A DNA stretch of 58,972 nt, taken from contig NZ_LMGZ01000013.1 in the NCBI RefSeq assembly GCF_001427605.1, positions 1 through 58,972 on the forward strand, read 5' to 3'. The notes under the pieces were generated by a model, which worked only from the letters and a program-made list of their open reading frames with translations, was not told the DNA's origin and ran no database searches. Source of the stretch: Devosia sp. Root635. Lineage in GTDB: Bacteria; Pseudomonadota; Alphaproteobacteria; Rhizobiales; Devosiaceae. Shown piece by piece: positions 1-6,791 of the stretch. The position numbers and the translations under genes are program-made. Each line of letters begins with the position of its first letter. Position 1 is the first letter of the stretch.

Positions 1-101
1 CCGAGGAAGGCAAGCGCCAGCGGCTGGCTGCCGGGGAACTGGGTCTCGACATTTACCAGATGCGCGAAAAGCTCGCGGAAAAGGGCCTGAAATATGTCTA
101 G
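1..101 (+). CDS. C-terminal end of a LigK/GalC-like 4-carboxy-4-hydroxy-2-oxoadipate aldolase (partial)
   Basis: Only the last 32 codons are present, in the frame that stops at TAG 99-101. The tail contains LAAGELGLDIYQMR and ends GLKYV, which I recognise as the usual C-terminus of 4-carboxy-4-hydroxy-2-oxoadipate aldolase (RraA/HMG-CHA aldolase fold), the last enzyme of protocatechuate 4,5-cleavage, yielding pyruvate and oxaloacetate. The next gene is a 4-oxalomesaconate tautomerase of the same pathway, which supports the call. The fragment is short, so another protein with a similar tail cannot be excluded. The cluster clearly continues to the left of the window. Confidence 0.55.
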   Translation, partial: EEGKRQRLAAGELGLDIYQMREKLAEKGLKYV

Positions 102-151
102 GACCAGCCGGCCTTCAGCTCTCGTCACCGAATCCGGAAAGCCACGATGCA

Positions 152-270
152 GTCCCCTCCCCCTTGAGGGGAGGGCTAGGGTGGGGGTGTCGCGGCTTCC
201 GCGAACTCGGCACTTGTGGAACCTCCGACACCCCCACCCTCAATCCCTCCCCTCAAGGGGGAGGGAGGCA
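152..270. repeat. Palindromic intergenic repeat, family A, copy 1
   Basis: The arms CTCCCCCTTGAGGGGAGGG and its near complement enclose about 80 bp, with inner complementary blocks GGGTGGGGGTGTC and GACACCCCCACCC. Each arm is itself a small hairpin, so the whole can fold into a long cruciform or stem. About ten related copies lie in other intergenic gaps of this window. There is no gene between 102 and 303. Confidence 0.85.
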
Positions 271-303
271 GATCGGGGCTCTCCATCGTTGAGGGCAGCC
301 TGA

Positions 304-1359
304 ATGTCGACCGACACCAGCGCAGGCATCCCCTGCATGTGGATGCGCGGCGGCACCTCCAAGGGGGGGTATTTCCTCGCCGATGATCTGCCTGTTGACC
401 GCGACGCCTTCCTCCTCGCCGTCATGGGCTCGCCCGATCCGCGCCAGATCGACGGCATGGGCGGGGCCAATCCGCTGACCTCCAAGGTGGCGGTGGTGAA
501 ACGTTCGACCCGCGAAAACATCGATGTCGACTACCTGTTCCTGCAGGTCTTCGTTGACCAGCCCACGGTCACCGACCAGCAGAATTGCGGCAATATCCTT
601 GCCGGGGTCGGCCCCTTCGCCATCGAGCGCGGGCTGGTCGCGGCGCAGGACGGCACCACGAACGTCCGCATCTTCATGGAAAATACCGGCCAGGTGGCCG
701 AGGCGCGGGTGGAAACGCCCGGCGGGGTCGTGACCTACAAGGGCGACGCCCGCATCGATGGCGTGCCGGGCACGTCCGCGCCCATTCCCATCACCTTTGC
801 CGATACCGCCGGCTCAAGCTGCGGGGCGCTGCTGCCGACAGGCAATGCGGTCGATGTCATCGAGGGTGTCGATTGCACGCTGATCGACAATGGCATGCCC
901 TGCGTGGTCATGCGGGCCGCCGATCTGGGCATTGCCGGCACGGAAAGCCCCGAGACGCTGGAGGCCAATACCGCCCTGCGCGAAAAACTCGAAGCCATCC
1001 GCCTCAAGGCCGGGCCGCTGATGAATCTGGGTGACGTGAGCAAAAGCTCGGTGCCCAAGCTGACCATGGTCTCGGCGCCTCTGGCCGGCGGCGCCATTGC
1101 CACGCGCACCTTTATTCCACATCGCTGCCACGATGCCATCGGTGTGTTGGGTGCGGTCAGCGTCGCCACGGCGTGCCTGCTGCCCCACGGGCCGACTGCC
1201 GAACTGGCTCGGGTGCCCGAGGGCGGCGAGAAGCTGATTTCGGTGGAACATCCCACCGGCGAAATGAGCGTCATCGTCACCGTCAGGGATGGCGCGGTGA
1301 CCAATGCGGCGGTGCTGCGCACGGCGCGCAAGCTGTTCGACGGACAAATCTTTGCATGA
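304..1359 (+). CDS. ligU: 4-oxalomesaconate tautomerase (PrpF family, LigU/GalD type)
   Basis: This 351-residue protein belongs to the PrpF family, which has two diaminopimelate-epimerase-like halves. The N-terminus [16 protein letters not shown] near residues 8-23 is the family signature, and the length matches GalD/LigU (about 350-360). The enzyme converts the keto and enol forms of 4-oxalomesaconate so that the hydratase and aldolase steps can follow; the site is cytosolic. Neighbours are a LigK-like tail upstream and LigA/LigB downstream, which favours this role over the PrpF aconitate isomerase of the methylcitrate cycle. The gene ends 13 bases before the purU start, so the two are probably co-transcribed. 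ATG 304 is used and has only a weak ribosome binding site. Confidence 0.85.
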   Translation: MSTDTSAGIPCMWMRGGTSKGGYFLADDLPVDRDAFLLAVMGSPDPRQIDGMGGANPLTSKVAVVKRSTRENIDVDYLFLQVFVDQPTVTDQQNCGNILAGVGPFAIERGLVAAQDGTTNVRIFMENTGQVAEARVETPGGVVTYKGDARIDGVPGTSAPIPITFADTAGSSCGALLPTGNAVDVIEGVDCTLIDNGMPCVVMRAADLGIAGTESPETLEANTALREKLEAIRLKAGPLMNLGDVSKSSVPKLTMVSAPLAGGAIATRTFIPHRCHDAIGVLGAVSVATACLLPHGPTAELARVPEGGEKLISVEHPTGEMSVIVTVRDGAVTNAAVLRTARKLFDGQIFA

Positions 1360-1372
1360 GGCGAGACCAGCA

Positions 1373-2221
1373 GTGACCGACTACATTCTCACCCTGCGCT
1401 GCAGCAATCGCAGCGGCATCGTGGCGGCCGTGGCCGCGCGCATCGCCCGCCATGGCGGCGATATCTTCGAGGCGCACCAATTCGACGATCCGGCCACCGG
1501 CATGTTCTTCATGCGGGTCGGCTTTTCCATGGACGCCCCGGAAGAGGATTTCCGCGCCGGCATCGCCGTGGAAGTGGCGAGCCTCAAACTCGAACTCTCG
1601 CTGCGCCCGGCCGGGCAGAAGCGCAAGGTGCTGTTCCTCGTCTCCAAATTCGACCACTGCCTGGGCGACCTGCTCTATCGCATGCGCATCGGCGAGCTCA
1701 ATATCGAGGCGGTAGGCATTGTCAGCAACCACCCGCGCGAGGCGCTGAACCTGACGCTGATGGAGGGCATTCCCTATCACCACCGGCCGGTCAGCAAGGA
1801 CACCAAGGCCGAGCACGAAGCCTGGGTCAAGACCATCATCGAGAAGACCGGCGCCGAACTGGTCGTGCTGGCCCGCTACATGCAGATCCTTTCCGACGAT
1901 TTCTCCGCCTACCTCGAAGGGCGCTGCATCAATATCCACCACTCCTTCCTGCCCGGCTTCAAGGGTGCCAAGCCCTATCACCAGGCCCATGAGCGCGGCG
2001 TCAAGATGATCGGCGCCACGGCGCATTACGTCACCGCCGATCTCGATGAAGGCCCGATCATCTGCCAGGATGTGGAGGAGGTGAGCCATGCCGATACGCC
2101 CGAGGACCTGGTGCGCAAGGGCCGCGACATCGAACGCCGCGTGCTGGCGCGCGCCGTTACCTGGCACCTGGAAGACCGCGTGCTGATCAACAAGCACAAG
2201 ACGGTGGTGTTCCAGCACTAG
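1373..2221 (+). CDS. purU: Formyltetrahydrofolate deformylase
   Basis: PurU hydrolyses 10-formyl-THF to THF and formate. The 282-residue protein starts at GTG 1373 ([10 protein letters not shown]), after a GAGGCGAG ribosome site; the frame is open further upstream but that would overlap ligU and add unrelated sequence. Residues 1-80 form an ACT-like domain. Residues 85-280 form the formyltransferase domain, with the catalytic Asn187 ([11 protein letters not shown]), His218 (GATAHYV) and Asp225 (LDEGPII). In this cluster it very likely serves C1 turnover: LigM moves a methoxyl methyl group to THF, and after oxidation to formyl-THF PurU would regenerate free THF. That link is inferred from position; the enzyme identity is firm. 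Confidence 0.95.
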   Translation: MTDYILTLRCSNRSGIVAAVAARIARHGGDIFEAHQFDDPATGMFFMRVGFSMDAPEEDFRAGIAVEVASLKLELSLRPAGQKRKVLFLVSKFDHCLGDLLYRMRIGELNIEAVGIVSNHPREALNLTLMEGIPYHHRPVSKDTKAEHEAWVKTIIEKTGAELVVLARYMQILSDDFSAYLEGRCINIHHSFLPGFKGAKPYHQAHERGVKMIGATAHYVTADLDEGPIICQDVEEVSHADTPEDLVRKGRDIERRVLARAVTWHLEDRVLINKHKTVVFQH

Positions 2222-2235
2222 GAGTGAACGCCCTT

Positions 2236-2327
2236 CCACCGTCATTGCCCGGCTTGTCCGGGCAATCCATATCTTCGTGGGCGTGGGACCATGGATCACC
2301 CGGACAGGCTGGGTGATGACGGCGTGG
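2236..2327. repeat. Palindromic intergenic repeat, family C, copy 1
   Basis: The outer arms CCACCGTCATTGCCC and GGGTGATGACGGCGTGG pair imperfectly. The inner hairpin is GCCCGGCTTGTCCGGGC. It fills most of the gap after purU, and a second copy lies at 3231-3319. It could also act as a bidirectional hairpin terminator. Confidence 0.75.
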
Positions 2328-2364
2328 AAAGGCAGGGGTTAAGCGTGAAGCAGGGAGGACAGCG

Positions 2365-3216
2365 TTGAAAATCGGATTTCTCGGCTATGGCGAGGCGGCG
2401 CGGGCCTTTCACGATGGGCTGAGCCGGGCCGTGCTGGCCCATGACATCCTGCTCGATGCCGACGATGGCGCCATGCGCGAGGCGATGAAGCTGCGTGGCG
2501 CCAGCCCGGTGGCGATTGCGGGCCTGGCCGAAGCCGACTGGGTGTTCAGCGCCGTCACTGCCGATCAGAGCCTGCTCGCCGTGGAACCGCTATTGCCCCA
2601 TCTGCGGCAGGGGCAGGTGCTGATCGACATCAACTCGGTGTCGCCCGGCCGCAAGCGCGATACCGCCGCCGCCGTCGCGGCCGCTGGCGCGCAGTATCTC
2701 GACATGGCGGTGATGGCGCCGGTCCATCCCAAGAAGCATGCGACGCCGGTGCTGCTGGCGGGCGAACCGGCCGAAACGCTGCTGCCGCAATTGCAGGCCC
2801 TGGGCTTTTCCGCCAGTCTTGCCGGTCCCGAGCCCGGCGCGGCCACCGCCATCAAGATGGTGCGCTCGCTGTTCGTGAAGGGGCTCGAGGCCATCACTGT
2901 CGAAGCCCTGCTGGCGGCCCGCGCCTCCGGCTGCTTCGACGAGATTTACGCCTCGCTTTCTGGGTCGTTTCCTGGCCTCGACTGGTCGCGCTTTGCCGAT
3001 TACCAGTTCGAGCGCACCACCCGCCACGGCCATCGCCGCGCCGCCGAAATGCGCGAAAGCGGCGCGACGCTCGATGCGCTGGGCCTGCATGGCGCATTGG
3101 CCCGCGAGATTGCCGCCGTGCAGGATGCGATGGGGGATGTGGGCGTCACCCCCGACGCGCCGCTGGCCGCGACGGTGCAGGCTGTGCTGGATACGCGGGT
3201 GGGGAAGCCCGGCTGA
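2365..3216 (+). CDS. NAD(P)-dependent dehydrogenase, 6-phosphogluconate dehydrogenase-like with DUF1932 domain
   Basis: The 283-residue protein has an N-terminal Rossmann fold (GFLGYGEAA, residues 4-12), the beta-hydroxyacid-dehydrogenase substrate loop DINSVSPG (88-95), and a Lys164 in AAIKMVRS at the usual catalytic lysine position. The C-terminal helical part (about 190-260) matches DUF1932. It starts at TTG 2365 behind a strong GGGAGGA at 2353-2359. The family oxidises or reduces hydroxy acids or semialdehydes; the true substrate is not known. Because no LigC-type 4-carboxy-2-hydroxymuconate-semialdehyde dehydrogenase is visible here, this protein is a candidate for that step, but LigC may lie left of the window. 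Confidence 0.75.
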   Translation: MKIGFLGYGEAARAFHDGLSRAVLAHDILLDADDGAMREAMKLRGASPVAIAGLAEADWVFSAVTADQSLLAVEPLLPHLRQGQVLIDINSVSPGRKRDTAAAVAAAGAQYLDMAVMAPVHPKKHATPVLLAGEPAETLLPQLQALGFSASLAGPEPGAATAIKMVRSLFVKGLEAITVEALLAARASGCFDEIYASLSGSFPGLDWSRFADYQFERTTRHGHRRAAEMRESGATLDALGLHGALAREIAAVQDAMGDVGVTPDAPLAATVQAVLDTRVGKPG

Positions 3217-3230
3217 TCGCTGACCTCTCC

Positions 3231-3319
3231 CCACCGTCATCACCCGGCTTGTCCGGGTGATCCATGGCTCAACGCATGCCGAAAGATGGATTGCCCGGAC
3301 AAGCCGGGCAATGACGATG
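3231..3319. repeat. Palindromic intergenic repeat, family C, copy 2
   Basis: Near-perfect long inverted repeat: the left arm has CCGTCATCACCCGGCTTGTC and the right arm has GGACAAGCCGGGCAATGACG. It sits between two converging genes (DUF1932 dehydrogenase and the YciI-like gene), where it could serve both as a terminator. Confidence 0.8.
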
Positions 3320-3339
3320 TTCCCGCATTGTCGTTGAAG

Positions 3340-3660
3340 CTAGCCCCGCACCGTCATCGGTTCGCTGATCCGATGGGCCTGGAAGGTGTCGGGCAGGGGT
3401 GTCAGCGCGATGCTGGCGACGATGCCGGCGCGGTGGAAGGGATCGCCCTCGGCAAAGGCGCGGGCCTGGTCCAGGTTGGCTGTTTCAAGAATCCCGAAAT
3501 TGCCGATCGCGCGGCCGGCCTCGTCCAGCAGCGCCGAACCGATCATCACCACGGCCAGGTCATCCCCGCCCGACCGCACCCAGTCGCGATGGGCCGGGCG
3601 GTGGGTGTCGCGGGCGGCATCCTGGTCCGGATGATGCAGGCAAACCATCAGCACGAACAT
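3340..3660 (-). CDS. YciI-like (YCII-related domain) protein
   Basis: The 106-residue protein has a ferredoxin-like YCII domain. RPAHRDWVRSGG (21-32) and the block GSALLDEAGRAIGNF (41-55), followed by FAEGDPFHRAG, are typical. The start ATG at 3660 overlaps the ligB stop by one base (TGATG), so the two are translationally coupled. The fold resembles muconolactone isomerase and the family includes small lyases and dehalogenase-like proteins. A role in the 4,5-cleavage route is suggested only by the operon. Confidence 0.8.
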   Translation of the reverse strand: MFVLMVCLHHPDQDAARDTHRPAHRDWVRSGGDDLAVVMIGSALLDEAGRAIGNFGILETANLDQARAFAEGDPFHRAGIVASIALTPLPDTFQAHRISEPMTVRG

Positions 3661-4502
3661 CAGGCGGCGTTCTCGACCACGATCATGCCGGCCCCGGTCA
3701 TCGAGGCGGGGGCATGGTAATGCTTGTGGATCAGACTGACGTCCCGGTTCATCGCCGCGCGCATCACCAGCCACATGATCAGTTCCGCCCCTTCCGAGCC
3801 GAACTGTTCGACATAGTCCTCGCGGCTCATGGCGCGATAGGGCTCGGGATTGGCGGCGATGCCGTCGAGCCAGGCCCGGTCGGCCGCCTGGTTGATGAAG
3901 CCGGCGCGCGACCCCTGCAATTGATGCGACAGCCCGCCCGTCCCCAAGATGACCACGCGCTCGTCGCCCGGCCAGGATTCGATGGCCTGGCGCAGCACGG
4001 TGCCCATGTCCCAGCAGCGCTGCGGCGTCGGAATGGGATATTGAATGGTATTGACCCAGATGGGCACGATCTTGACCGGCCAGTTTTCCGGCCGGCCGAA
4101 GAACAGCTCCATCGGCACCTGCAGCCCGTGATCCACCTCGATTTCGCGGCACACCATCGGGTCGAAATGGCCCTCGACCAGCTTGTCGACGAAATGCCAG
4201 GAGAAATCGACCGCGCCGGCAAAGGGCGGAATGGCGCGCTTGCCCCAGCCCTCGTCGATCGGCTGGTAGCTCTCGGCCACGCCCACCGCGAAGGTCGGCA
4301 CCTTGTCGAGGAAGAAGGTATTGCCGTGATCGTTGAAGATGACGACGGCGATATCGGGCCGGGCCTCGGCCATCCACTGCTTGCCGGCCTCGTAGCCGTC
4401 GAAGAACGGCTTCCAGTCCGCACTGTCGCGCAGACCGCGATCCAGCGCCACGCCGATGGAGGGAACGTGGCTGGTGCCCACGCCGCCGATGATCTTAGCC
4501 AT
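3660..4502 (-). CDS. ligB: Protocatechuate 4,5-dioxygenase beta subunit (class III extradiol dioxygenase)
   Basis: The catalytic subunit opens the ring of protocatechuate between C4 and C5 to give 4-carboxy-2-hydroxymuconate semialdehyde. The 280-residue protein has His12 (GTSHVPS), His59 (NDHGN), His193 (LSHQLQG) and Glu240 (SEGAELIMW). These line up with His12, His61, His195 and Glu242 of the Sphingobium LigB, that is the Fe(II) ligands and the catalytic base. The start was placed at ATG 4502 (MAKIIGGVG), which overlaps the end of ligA by 8 bases; a longer reading would add 13 unrelated residues. Gallate or 3-O-methylgallate activity cannot be excluded from sequence. Confidence 0.93.
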   Translation of the reverse strand: MAKIIGGVGTSHVPSIGVALDRGLRDSADWKPFFDGYEAGKQWMAEARPDIAVVIFNDHGNTFFLDKVPTFAVGVAESYQPIDEGWGKRAIPPFAGAVDFSWHFVDKLVEGHFDPMVCREIEVDHGLQVPMELFFGRPENWPVKIVPIWVNTIQYPIPTPQRCWDMGTVLRQAIESWPGDERVVILGTGGLSHQLQGSRAGFINQAADRAWLDGIAANPEPYRAMSREDYVEQFGSEGAELIMWLVMRAAMNRDVSLIHKHYHAPASMTGAGMIVVENAA

Positions 4503-4845
4503 TGCGCTGCTTTCCAAGTCGTTCGGAGAGAAAGTCGTCATGCGTCATCCCGGCCTGCGCCGCCCCGATCTGGGTGATCGGCGTCGGATCGACGGCCGAA
4601 ATCTTGAGGATGAAAAACAGGTTGCCGCCCAGCCGCACCATGTCGTGCCAGTCGCGCGCCATCACCGCCCGCTTTTCCTCGGCACTGAGGCCAAAGCGGT
4701 CGAGATAGGCTTCCTCGCCAGCGCGGAAGGCGTCGCGATTGGCAGGCTGGCCGAGCGCCATCGCCATTTTGTTGATCCTGTAGCCCCTGATCGATCCTTC
4801 GCGGTCGAAGAGCGGGGTGTCGGGTATGGCGCGCGTGTCAGGCAT
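4495..4845 (-). CDS. ligA: Protocatechuate 4,5-dioxygenase alpha subunit
   Basis: The 116-residue small subunit is of the LigA type (GYRINKMAM near 21-29, DWHDMVRLGGNLFFILK near 65-81). It forms the lid over the LigB active site. The ATG at 4845 overlaps the 3' end of the upstream hydrolase by 8 bases, and its own 3' end overlaps ligB by 8 bases, so all three are coupled. Longer in-frame sequence upstream is antisense-like and lies inside the hydrolase gene. Separate alpha and beta genes argue against the fused gallate dioxygenase form. Confidence 0.92.
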   Translation of the reverse strand: MPDTRAIPDTPLFDREGSIRGYRINKMAMALGQPANRDAFRAGEEAYLDRFGLSAEEKRAVMARDWHDMVRLGGNLFFILKISAVDPTPITQIGAAQAGMTHDDFLSERLGKQRNG

Positions 4846-5542
4846 GTTCGGCTCCAAATCTGCGGTCCAGCCAGCCCATAATGGCTGACGTGACCTCTTC
4901 CGGCCGTTCCAGCGGGGCGAAATGGCCGGCATTCTCGATGATGGCGAGTTCGGCATCGGGCGCCGCGGCGGCGATCTCCCGGTGCTGGGCAATGGGGCTC
5001 CAGCCATCCTGTTGCGCCGCGATCAGCAGGATCGGGCAGGCGATGGCAGGGATATAGGCCATGGCGTCGGGCCGCCCGAGCAGGGCGCCGATCTGGCGCT
5101 CATGCACGGCAGCGCCGGCGCGCCGTACCATGGCGCGCAACGCAGCCATGAGCACGGCATCGCCAATCCGGGCCGGGTCGAGCATGGGGGGCAGCCAGGC
5201 ATCGGCAAACTGCTCGATATCGGCATGGGCCAGGTCGATCAGCCGTTGGCGCCTGGCCTGCTCGCCCTCGCGCCGGGGCTGGTGGCCGGTATTGGCCAGC
5301 ACCAGGCCGGCCAGCCGCTGGGGCGCCTGATGCGCCATCTCCATGGCCACGCGACCGCCCATCGAATGGCCAATGGCGACCAGCCTGCCCTCGGTCTCGG
5401 CCAGCAGGCGCTGCGCCATGCCGGCGATGGATGCGTCCCGCGTCAGGTCGGCAGCATGGCTCGGCAGGGGCGCGGCGTCGGCCAGCTCCCGCCAGACGAC
5501 GGCATCCGAGGCGAGGCCGGGAATGAGGACGAGCGTGGTCAA
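4838..5542 (-). CDS. Alpha/beta hydrolase, first gene of the ligAB operon
   Basis: The 234-residue protein is an alpha/beta hydrolase with nucleophile Ser60 (GHSMGG), acid Asp179 (QQDGWSP) and base His207 (NAGHFAPLE). It has no signal peptide, so it acts in the cytosol. It is the promoter-proximal gene of the hydrolase, ligA, ligB, yciI-like operon, whose start lies 219 bases from the divergent GntR gene. Possible substrates are an aromatic ester or 2-pyrone-4,6-dicarboxylate, whose usual hydrolase LigI is an amidohydrolase not seen in this window. The family and catalytic residues are clear; the substrate is unknown. Confidence 0.85.
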   Translation of the reverse strand: MTTLVLIPGLASDAVVWRELADAAPLPSHAADLTRDASIAGMAQRLLAETEGRLVAIGHSMGGRVAMEMAHQAPQRLAGLVLANTGHQPRREGEQARRQRLIDLAHADIEQFADAWLPPMLDPARIGDAVLMAALRAMVRRAGAAVHERQIGALLGRPDAMAYIPAIACPILLIAAQQDGWSPIAQHREIAAAAPDAELAIIENAGHFAPLERPEEVTSAIMGWLDRRFGAEHA

Positions 5543-5576
5543 TATGGTGGTTCCTTCGCCGCGGAGAGAGACATTA

Positions 5577-5584
5577 TGTATACA
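5577..5584. promoter_or_regulatory. GntR-type operator TGTATACA, site 1
   Basis: Perfect 8-bp palindrome TGTATACA, 34 bases upstream of the hydrolase-ligA-ligB operon. The same word recurs at 5664 and 6755. The GT...AC half-sites fit FadR-subfamily GntR regulators such as the adjacent gene. Placement suggests repression of the ligAB operon in the absence of inducer. Confidence 0.7.
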
Positions 5585-5600
5585 GCGGTGTCAATCGAAA

Positions 5601-5608
5601 TGTATGCA
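5601..5608. promoter_or_regulatory. Degenerate GntR-type operator TGTATGCA, site 2
   Basis: One mismatch to TGTATACA, preceded by AAA as in part of the other sites. It lies 24 bases from site 1 in the divergent ligAB/GntR gap. It may be a weak second site or chance. Confidence 0.4.
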
Positions 5609-5663
5609 CAAAGCGGCTGAATAGCAGCAGACGGCGATAAAACTGGCCATAAGGGCGCGTGTA

Positions 5664-5671
5664 TGTATACA
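5664..5671. promoter_or_regulatory. GntR-type operator TGTATACA, site 3
   Basis: Perfect TGTATACA inside TATGTATACAAC, 91 bases upstream of the GntR start at 5762. It suggests autoregulation. The 5543-5761 gap holds no gene, only these sites and presumably two divergent promoters whose -10 and -35 elements I cannot assign safely. Confidence 0.65.
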
Positions 5672-5761
5672 ACATGCGGGCATGGCGCAGTGCCGGATGC
5701 GGCGGGCCTTCGCGTGGCGGCGGGGTGGTGCTATAGGATGCGGCGGAACAGGAATCGTCCC

Positions 5762-6496
5762 ATGAAGAGCAGTGAAGTCGCTACCCACGGCCGCCGCGCC
5801 GTTATCGAGCTGCGCGAGAAGATTATTAATGGCGAGCTGCCCGGCGGCATGCGCCTGTTCGAGGTGCCACTGGCGGAGGCCTTGCAAATCTCGCGAACGC
5901 CGGTGCGCGAGGCCCTGTCCCGCCTCGCCGAGGAAGGGTTGCTCGATCGCCTGCCCAGCGGCGGCTTCGTGGTGCGCCGCTTCGGCTATGCCGACGTGGT
6001 CGATTCCATCGAATTGCGCGGCGTGCTGGAGGGCACGGCGGCGCGGCTGGCGGCCGAGCGCGGCGTGGCGCCCGAGGCGCTGGCGCGCATCCAGGCCATC
6101 GTCACCCAACTCGATTCCTGCTTCGGCCCCAACGAGGAAGACGTCGATTTCGACGCCTATTCCGATCTCAATGCCGCCTTCCATTTCGAGCTGGCCGGGC
6201 TGTCGGGCAGCGAGATCGTGCGGCGCGAGGTCGAGCGCGCTACGGCGCTGCCCTTTGCCTCGCCCTCGGCCTTCCTGCCCAACAAGATGGAAATCGCCGC
6301 CTTCCGCCGCTCCCTGCGCTCCGCCCAGGAGCAGCATCACGCCATGCTCAACGCCATCGCCGCCCGCGAAGGCGCCCGCGCCGAATTCATCGCCCGCGAA
6401 CATGCCCGCACCGCGCGGGGGAACCTGGAATACATCTTCAGCCAGGATCTGGAGCTGTTGCAGAAGATCCCCGGCCTGGCGCTGATCCGGCACTGA
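5762..6496 (+). CDS. GntR-family transcriptional regulator (FadR/VanR type, FCD domain)
   Basis: The 244-residue protein has a winged helix-turn-helix (about 10-75, with the signature ISRTPVREALSRLAEEGL) and a C-terminal all-helical FCD ligand domain (about 85-230). ATG 5762 was chosen because it follows AGGA and begins just before the HTH; an upstream ATG at 5738 is possible. It lies between the divergent ligAB operon and ligM, and copies of TGTATACA precede all three units. It is therefore the likely local regulator responding to vanillate, protocatechuate or a later intermediate. The effector is not known. Confidence 0.88.
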   Translation: MKSSEVATHGRRAVIELREKIINGELPGGMRLFEVPLAEALQISRTPVREALSRLAEEGLLDRLPSGGFVVRRFGYADVVDSIELRGVLEGTAARLAAERGVAPEALARIQAIVTQLDSCFGPNEEDVDFDAYSDLNAAFHFELAGLSGSEIVRREVERATALPFASPSAFLPNKMEIAAFRRSLRSAQEQHHAMLNAIAAREGARAEFIAREHARTARGNLEYIFSQDLELLQKIPGLALIRH

Positions 6497-6525
6497 GGGC
6501 GCCCTGCACCGCCGGTTCCAGCTCA

Positions 6526-6651
6526 CCTCCCCCTTGAGGGGAGGGTAGCGTCGCTCGGCCCGAAGGGCGTAGCGGAGCTGGGGAGGGGGTGGCCTTGAGG
6601 ATCACTGAAGGACCCCCACCCTCGGTCCCTCCCCTCAAGGGGGAGGGAGGC
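6526..6651. repeat. Palindromic intergenic repeat, family A, copy 2
   Basis: CTCCCCCTTGAGGGGAGGG at the left and CCCTCCCCTCAAGGGGGAGG at the right enclose about 85 bp that is partly complementary. It lies between the GntR gene and ligM and could isolate ligM from read-through. Confidence 0.85.
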
Positions 6652-6754
6652 GATGAACACGGACATCGGTGTCCTCGATCATATCCCAAAAATCCCCCAT
6701 CTTCCCGCCCTGCGCCGTGAAACGGCTTGCAATCCCGCGCCGCTTCGGCACATA

Positions 6755-6762
6755 TGTATACA
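6755..6762. promoter_or_regulatory. GntR-type operator TGTATACA upstream of ligM, site 4
   Basis: The word sits in the perfect 10-bp palindrome ATGTATACAT (6754-6763), 29 bases before the ligM start. A fifth, imperfect copy (TGTATACC, 6875-6882) lies inside ligM about 80 bases after its start. Two sites flanking the promoter and early coding region would suit repression by looping or roadblock. Confidence 0.68.
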
Positions 6763-6791
6763 TCACAACAAGAACATGGGAGGAAATTGCA

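Noticed and set aside
304..1359. Methylaconitate isomerase PrpF of the methylcitrate cycle
   Set aside because: No prpB, prpC or acnD nearby; the neighbours are LigK-like, LigA and LigB.
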